Shown one piece after another: positions 57,932 through 64,000 of a stretch of 64,000 bases of DNA (position 1 is its first letter; each line of letters begins with the position of its first letter). Origin of the DNA: Heterobasidion occidentale (lineage: Eukaryota; Basidiomycota; Agaricomycetes; Russulales; Bondarzewiaceae); the NCBI GenBank assembly GCA_039111635.1, contig JBCAQO010000012.1, positions 372,001-436,000 of the forward strand, read 5' to 3'. Made by a program: the position numbers and the translations under genes. The notes beneath the pieces are model-generated. The model made no database searches. It was given only the letters and a program-made list of their open reading frames with translations, and had not been told where the DNA came from.

Positions 57932-59617
57932 AAGAGGGGATCAAAGGAAGATAGTTGCGAAAACAGGGACAGTATTGAGGCATTTAACAAGACGAGTTCA
58001 TAGCGAGAAGCCCGACACAGTTTCATCTTGATGTGTTAGGTTCAACAGAACAAAAAGTGCACTGCCATAACTTAAGCGTTCCTGCCAGCCGATTGGTGAC
58101 CATAGAGCTGCTCAAGAGATTGCCTGAATGGGTAGAGGGCCTCTGATACCACCATTGGCGCTATAAATGCTATTGGTAGAGCGAGGCGCGTGCCTCTCGT
58201 CCATCAGTTGGGAGTGCATTGTATAATTGTATGCTCGCTTTCGCCGACGGGATCGGTAGCTTCAACTGTGTATCATTATGAGACATGGAACTGAAGACTG
58301 AACAAGAGCTCACATGCATGCTCACAGGAAGGGCCTATTGCTGTACTCAACAGCTCCTTCCGAAGTCTCAGGGACATGAGCGATGGGCACAGAGTTCGAG
58401 ACTTGTTGATCGCAAGCAGTGCAAACAAGGAGCGATATCTAACCACATCTGCCACGAGCGGCACCTAATGCATCGATGGGCGCTCATGCGTAGCCACCTG
58501 ACATCGGTTTGCGTGCTTAGAGAGGTGTACGGGGTGCGCGGGCTGATGGATGTCGGGACTCGGCGCATGTCTCCTGCAGGCTAACCGAAGGTATGCTCGC
58601 GAATCAGTTGGAGCCTGTTGAGGCCGTACAAGGCTAAGGTAGCGAGTGTCTCCGGCAGGCTGTTCAAGGTATGGCTATGCATAGAGACCGGTGGATTTCA
58701 CAGACGGCCCATCAAGTACACGCGGGAAAAGAAACTGAGCTGACATCGACAGAAAACTCTGAGTTACTAGCAGCATCAAGCTGGGCAGGAGACCGACCTT
58801 GTTAAGTCAATGGTCTTCATAGGGCGATTGCTTGCATATATAATGCTAGTCACTCGGTTCCTGCTGGGCCGCCGGTAATTCAAGTCGTACGAGGATTCGT
58901 GCGAGGATGAATCAAAGCCAGAGTAAGATGGCCAGAGCGAAACCAAAGCGAGTACGTTCATAATTCAGAGAGTCACAACTCGAGGCAGCTCGAGGCTGAC
59001 GCCTGCAGAAAAGACGCAAACTGCAGCCGTACTTGCTTCGGAACAGTCTCGGATGGGTAATACCTTGATAGGGATCGGTTTGTCCCAAAAAATGCACAGA
59101 TTCTGAGGAAATCATGTGCGTCCTGTGACGCAGATCTGACAATAGGCACTGAACATGGGTACTGGTGGCTTCTCCACAACTCTCCCTCCATCGTTCATCT
59201 TCGTTGACTTCACCGCTAGGCAAGAGCTGCATCCCCAGCTCTCCAAAGCCCGCCAAGCTTTGTTGTCATCGACGTTGGAGTTCGAGGTGGTAAAGGAAAG
59301 CTCGTCTGTAAGTTACTGAACATCTGTCGGTGATCGGGGATTATCGGCCAACTGGTTCATATTTTTGCTGACGCTCTGTATCATCTGGTGACGCTGTACA
59401 TAGGGCACACCGTTTTACGGGTTACTCGGGCCACTGCGCAGGCGGCGGTCACCGTCGATATCTCTTGAGAGGACATCTCAGGTTTACCGGCTACCTCCTA
59501 ACTCTCCCCTTACGCCCTGACACTACCCTTACTTAGAAGCTGCGGGCGTTAAGTGATTCATCACCATCTTTTCTTCATTAGACGCTCGACGACCCACGAC
59601 CTCTCCTCTTTGCTATC
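57932..59617. other. 1.7 kb without recognised gene
   Basis: Two upstream regions back to back. The only curious frame is 59155-59319 (+), MGTGGFSTTLPPSFIFVDFT onward, 54 codons ending in a TGA just after a GTAAGT donor; it could be a first exon, but I found no continuation. Near 58180-58260 there is a CACTCC/TATA-like stretch. No repeats of note. Confidence 0.4.
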
Positions 59618-61152
59618 ATGGCGACTGTGAGTCTTCCAGGTGGTGTGCTTTCCGTGTCTCCACTCCCGAGTAGCCTTCTCCCCTCATCGACTCCATCCTT
59701 GTCGACCGCCACCACGACGTCTTCCGCTCCTACGTCGTCCTCGTCGAATGGAGTTCTCCCACTTTTCTTCTTCAACACTGTCCCTGAAATGTGGACATGC
59801 GGTGAAGCGGTCGTCACCTGGGATTACCTCGGATCTTTCTCTGGATTTCGACTGGTCATCACGGACAACGGCGTTGCCCAACAATCACCGCCGACGAACA
59901 CGCTGAGCGATGGTACAGGCGTTGTTTCGATTGCCAGTGCGAGTGGTTTAGCTCGCCTCGCACGGCGGGACACATTGTCCATCACACAAACTATCGGCAC
60001 AGACCTCGACCCATCTCAGAATAACTGGACATGGACGCAAGTCGATGTCCCTCAGGGGTGGTATGTGCTACAGGCTTCCATTGCCTCCTTGTCATCCCAG
60101 TCGGAGTCGTTCTTCGTCCACAATGGCACCGATACGTCGTGTGTCATCGGCTCTGCCCCTTCATCCTCTTCTGCGTCCGCAACTATACCCGCATCATCAT
60201 CGACGTCCCCTTCTCCCTCCACGTCCGCGATTCTCGTCTCAGGATCGTCCAAAAACTCACATGCCGGTGCTATCGCAGGCGGTGTCGTGGGCGGTGTCGC
60301 CTTCGTGGCCGCAGTACTCGCAGCGATCTTGTTCTGGCTGTGCAGGCGTCGTCCAACTCGTGGACGAGCTCGGGTTCTCGGCGCGGAGGCCGGAAGCAGC
60401 GGTAGTAATGGGAAATGGAGCGGACTGGCCACGGTGACCGCCCGTTCCCTCAAGAAAGCAAGGCACACGTCAGACAGCGGGGATGGCCTGTCGAAAAACA
60501 TGCACGACCCATCTCCGAGCGCGCGAGCGTCTCAAATCGGGCGTACACCCATTGGGTCAGACGAGGAAATCAATTCTATCGCCGAGGAAAAGATGATCGT
60601 TGCGGATGGCGCAGCACCCGTCCCACCGCATTACTATCTCCCGCCTACCAAACGCACATCTTCCTCTTCCTCAGTCGCCAACGTCAACTACCGCTCCCGC
60701 CCCTCTTCCCAGCGTGCCTTGTCTTCCCCGGAACCCCCGCGGAACGGGCACCACAGTTCACAGTCGATCGAGGCCATTGCCCATGCGCGTCTAGGCCGGC
60801 CGATCTCCTATGCGCCAGGCGCTGCGTCTCCGGAAATGATCCCCCTCGAGCGCTCCGGGTCGGGTTCGGCGGCCGCAGCGCGCCGTGCAGCACGCAAGCC
60901 TGTACCCCAGTACGATTACTCGGAGTTCGACGAGCCCGCGAGCCCGCCGATCGCAATGACTGCGTCCGGCTCGCCAGAGAGCATGTTTGAGGGCACGCTC
61001 ACCAACGCGTCGAACTCGTCCAAGGGCATGGGGGCTTTTCGTCGAAGATTGGATTCGACGAGACCCCGACACTGCACCACCAGGCCAGCTTCGGCAACAT
61101 GCGCCCGATGCACGTCATGATGCCAGATATGCCCCCGCCCATGAGAGATTAA
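59618..61152 (+). CDS. Single-pass membrane protein with Ser-rich ectodomain
   Basis: One exon. The first 48 residues are Ser/Thr/Pro-rich, followed by FFFNTVPEMWTCGEAVVTWD and an Ig-like beta domain with one Cys pair (Cys in MWTCGE and in DTSCVIG) ending near QASIASLSSQSESFFVHNGT. Next is a Ser/Thr stalk, the membrane helix AIAGGVVGGVAFVAAVLAAILFW at about residues 215-237 with CRRRPTRGR on the inner side, and a 260-residue disordered cytosolic tail. This domain order is frequent in Agaricomycetes; the function is unknown (possibly wall sensing). At 61030-61034 a G5 run should be G6. Restoring frame there gives a tail with FDETPTLHHQASFG and MPDMPPPMRD ending at 61152; as written, the frame stops at 61120. 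Confidence 0.7.
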
Positions 61153-61651
61153 CCAACGAGGAGTCACGGACAGTCTGCTGGCCGGACTGTTGTTGTACTA
61201 ACACGACACGTCAACCGACTCACTCACCTCCTGCACTCATCGATCACCTTGTTCGCACCCTTATCTCCTGTGTTTTATTATCCATATGTCATCGGCCATC
61301 TTGTTTCGCCCATCGCTAATGTTGTCCCGAGTTATGATCCACACCGGAATGTCTCAAGTATTTCATGTCTCACGCATCTCATCACACACTTGTCGCCGTC
61401 GCCGTCTTATATATGTTGTGATCACACTTTACTCGATATCGTACTGTTCTACCTTTCGGCCTTCTCTCATCTTGATACAGAGCTGCCGCCAATGTCTATC
61501 GATTACTTAGCGCTTAGCTCGCGGACAATTACAGACTCTAACTGGGTTTTTTGATGAGCTCAGCGAAATAAACCGACAGCGACATAAGATCGTTGCTGCA
61601 AATCAGCGAACTGTGGAAAAATTCACCACCAGGATTGAATAGACGAAAAAA
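61153..61651. other. 3' flank and spacer before tRNA
   Basis: A/T-richer non-coding DNA; no gene seen. Confidence 0.5.
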
Positions 61652-61739
61652 TGGTTCAATCCAGGATCGAACTGGAGACCTTCTGTGAACTAGACATGCT
61701 AGTGTAAGACAGAAATCATAACCACTAGACCATTGAACC
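61652..61739 (-). tRNA. tRNA-Val (anticodon UAC) with 15-nt intron
   Basis: On the minus strand GGTTCAA (61739-61733) pairs with TTGAACC and is followed by discriminator A. The D arm is GGTCTAGTGGTTATGAT. The anticodon stem TCTGT pairs with ACAGA. The loop reads CT-TAC-A, then an intron of 15 bases (CTAGCATGTCTAGTT), then C. The variable loop is AGGTC and the T arm TCCAG-TTCGATC-CTGGA. All stems pair. The intron sits one base 3' of the anticodon, the canonical nuclear position. The loop CTNACAC matches eukaryotic tRNA-Val. Confidence 0.9.
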
Positions 61740-62008
61740 GATGACAAGATGTTGCAGCAGTTTGATATGAGATTTATAACCCCGACGAGTGCCGGCCCGA
61801 CTGCAAATATTGTGGCACACTCTCCTTGTACTCACTCCCCCACTCACCCGCCCGAACTTGACGTGACATAGATGATAAAACATCAGTTCGAGCTTTATTA
61901 ATCCCGCCATACATTCTGAAATCTGCTGGGCCACCGACTCGCCATCTCTCCTACCAAACACACTCGCATTCAAGCTCGCCACGACCTTTCCGCCAATCTA
62001 TCATTGCG

Positions 62009-63197
62009 ATGACCCTCATCCATGGCACTATCGACGTCTTCATATACACGTTCCTCGCTATCAGCGCACCCTCTGTGGCGCTATGGCTTCGCTCCCGGAA
62101 ACCACCCACGATTCCAATTCCCCGGCCACCTCTGCGCACAGCACTGACCGTCCTCGTCGTCCTGCATACGTTGTATACCCTGTATACGCTCACATACCAC
62201 CAACCACCTAATATATTCACTTCATTGGATATCCCTATATCGACACCGACGGCGCATATTCGCACTGTGTTCCTCGAGCATGCCGCGCACGATCCCACAA
62301 TGACGCTCTCGCCCTCTCTCGACGCGCTTATAACGCGTCTAAACTCGTTCGACGTGCGCACCGTCTTCATCCGGTGCGCGATCACCCGCTCTTTTGCATT
62401 CTCACGCTTGTTCTTGTTCTCATCTGAGCCTTCCGATTGATCTGCAGGTTCGGGCAGCAGACGGTCGAATCTTGCGACTATTGCCACAGCCTCGAAGATT
62501 TCGCGATGATCGCCTTCCCCAGACCGCTCCTCGTATACGTCCGCGAAGCATTCACCGTAGGGCTCCTCACCACGCGTGGCAGTGGGCACGAAAGCCGTCG
62601 TTCCATCGCCATCGCGTTGCTTATATCCATCGCCATTGGAGAGGCCTACTGGCTCTACACCGTCCCCATATCTCTACGAGAAAATAGTGACATTGTGTTC
62701 ATGGTACGCCCCTCCCTCCTTTGGCTCCACAACTGACAAGCAGAAATACTGACTCCTTGGTGTGGGCCACAGTGGCACGATCTCCTCTGGATCCTCCGCC
62801 ACATCCTGTTCCTCACCCTCCTGCCTGTCCTACACCTCCTGCCAACAAACGCCTCCTCGCCGCCACTGAGTGTGAGCCTCCGCGTCGCGTCGACGACGAT
62901 CGAGATGGCCCACGTACGTACGCGTCTCCTGCGCTACACGCGCGGCGCGGCTCTGCGCGACCCCAATTTGCGCGGGCGCGCGCTCGCGTACTGGAAGAAC
63001 GAGAAGCGGGTGGGCGATTGGGTCCGGGGGGACGAGGCGGTGCGGAAGCTGCGGATGATACGAAGCTCGGGTTTAGAGAGAAGGGAGAGGCGAGCGCCGA
63101 CGAACCGGAGAAGCAGGCAGAGCAAGATGGGACTCTGCGGGATGCGGCCAAGAAGGTTATCGTACAGTTGAGGGAAGTTTTCAAGGCTGAGCCATGA
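62009..63197 (+). CDS. Conserved fungal integral membrane protein
   Basis: Exons start at 62009 (to 62373), 62448 (to 62703) and 62773. The N terminus has two or three membrane helices (DVFIYTFLAISAPSVALWL; TALTVLVVLHTLYTLYTL). The conserved core FGQQTVESCDYCHSLEDFAM carries a CxxCH motif, followed by helices at SIAIALLISIAIGEAYWLY and WILRHILFLTLLPVLHLLP. The C-terminal soluble helix (REKGEASADEPEKQ, then KKVIVQLREVF) ends at 63197. The same layout occurs widely in Agaricomycetes, but I know no function; CxxCH resembles a haem c or metal site but may be structural. At about 63046-63049 the frame needs one more G (RK-AADDTKLGF) to reach the charged C terminus. Confidence 0.65.
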
Positions 63198-63379
63198 TGC
63201 CTGCCCTAGGAGAAGGGGGGTAATATAGATGTGCTGGGACTTGGTTGTGTCACAATGGCAGCTGCATTACTGTTCAATTATCTTTATCTAGTGCCGAGGG
63301 TGTTTCTCTTTGCCCGTGTAACTTATTTTGTTCTCTATGCTGTATTACCGGAATATAACTAATGGACAGGAAGCTTCAC

Positions 63380-64000
63380 CTATGAGTCCGAAACTTTGCT
63401 GAGCCATCCTTCCCACTGCTGAACCGTCGTCTCTAGACCTTCGCTCATGCTGCCCCCTTGTTCCATCGTTGTTCCATAAACCCCTTCTACCAACGCCCTC
63501 CGCGTAAACGGCACGAACACCTCCACAAATACCTTCCCGGTCGCCATCACGACCCCCTTTTCCTCCGCCTCGCCTCGAAACGCCTCGCATACTCCAACAG
63601 CGCCTGCGCCGCGTCCAACAAGGCCGAATCCAGCGCGCGCAGCAGCTCCGGCAGGAGCGACACCGGGGCGAGCAAGCGCAGGCCGTTCAGCATGCCCAGC
63701 ACGGCGTTCGCGTACTCCGCGAGCGGCGGGTAGGACGCCAGCAGGTGCGGCGGCGCGTGCGGCGGGCCTGCGAGCGTGCCCTCCTGCGGCAGCGGCGCGC
63801 TGGGCACCGCGAGCCACGCGCTCGGCCTTTTGGAGGCTCGCTTGAGGGCGCCGCACCACGCCTCCGTCGCGTCGCGCAGCTCCCGCGCGACGCCGTTCCG
63901 CACGGCGTCTTCGAAGAGCGGGGGCAGGAGCAGGCGGAAGTCGAGCCCGATGCGGGAGAAGGACGTCGCGCAGTAGGTCAGCTGCGTGAGGAGGGACGTG
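63380..64000 (-). CDS. COG8: Conserved oligomeric Golgi complex subunit 8, C-terminal part
   Basis: COG8 (Dor1) is a lobe B subunit of the COG tether for retrograde Golgi vesicles. The gene runs off the right edge, so the N-terminal half is outside. Visible from the edge inward: the Dor1-like helical bundle (QLTYCATSFSRIGLDFRLLL, FEDAVRNGVARELRDATEAW), then the family landmark YPPLAEYANAVLGMLNGLRL with LAPVSLLPELLRALDSALLD, and the C-terminal helix VFVEVFVPFTRRALVEGVYG ending at a TAG (63380). At about 63570-63574 one base is missing between LLEYARRFE and EAEEKGVVMATG; the protein continues correctly in the next frame. Confidence 0.8.
   Translation of the reverse strand, partial: HVPPHAADLLRDVLLPHRARLPPAPAPALRRRRAERRRAGAARRDGGVVRRPQASLQKAERVARGAQRAAAAGGHARRPAARAAAPAGVLPAARGVRERRAGHAERPALARPGVAPAGAAARAGFGLVGRGAGAVGVCEAFRGEAEEKGVVMATGKVFVEVFVPFTRRALVEGVYGTTMEQGGSMSEGLETTVQQWEGWLSKVSDS

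Noticed and set aside
7811..63600. Programmed ribosomal frameshifting at the frame breaks
   Set aside because: Sites share no slippery heptamer or downstream structure that I can see, and occur in unrelated genes; missing bases in G/C runs explain them better.

Overview
The window is nuclear DNA of a filamentous basidiomycete, most likely an Agaricomycete; the species cannot be named from sequence alone. Evidence: intron-dense genes with 50-70 nt GT-AG introns, a fungal listerin, a NACHT-WD40 NLR of the mushroom type, a basidiomycete-type divergent G-alpha, and a CorA-family MRS2 carrier. I see no rRNA, transposon or CRISPR array. One intron-containing tRNA-Val(UAC) is present.

Layout. 0.6-3.7 kb: three tandem NTF2/SnoaL-like genes with the same exon structure. 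4.4-7.6 kb: two small genes of unknown function in otherwise empty DNA. 7.8-14.2 kb: the ribosome-quality-control E3 ligase listerin. 14.4-15.9 kb: a glyoxylate/hydroxypyruvate reductase-type 2-hydroxyacid dehydrogenase. 16.4-27.3 kb: a strikingly GC-rich block with an alpha-crystallin/Hsp20-type protein, a very large atypical G-alpha subunit and aspartokinase. 27.6-32.3 kb: an NLR broken by frameshifts. 33.1-38.4 kb: Xaa-Pro aminopeptidase and a NIPA-type magnesium transporter, head to head. 38.7-46.3 kb: two tandem SDE3/MOV10-like RNA helicase copies, one clearly decayed. 47.6-49.2 kb: proteasome ATPase RPT6, sharing a promoter rich in ACGCGT boxes with an unidentified gene. 50.7-54.5 kb: a nucleotidyltransferase-like protein and mitochondrial MRS2. 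55.9-57.9 kb: a three-domain cupredoxin surface protein. 59.6-63.2 kb: two membrane proteins and the tRNA. 63.4 kb to the edge: the C-terminal part of COG8.

Most genes are unrelated housekeeping functions (translation quality control, proteasome, amino-acid synthesis, Golgi tethering, Mg transport) with accessory elements between them (NTF2-like array, NLR, helicase duplication, cupredoxins). No multi-gene operon-like system is evident.

A technical theme matters for every reader: at least nine otherwise conserved genes lose frame at short G/C runs, nearly always as if one G or C were missing. I read this mainly as base-calling/assembly deletion, not as mass pseudogenisation. The frame of GRHPR (375 aa) and aspartokinase (659 aa) checks out exactly through all exons. 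The most interesting biology is the roughly 674-residue G-alpha: it has Ser in place of the catalytic Gln and either a 4-nt microexon or an alternative donor exactly in switch II.
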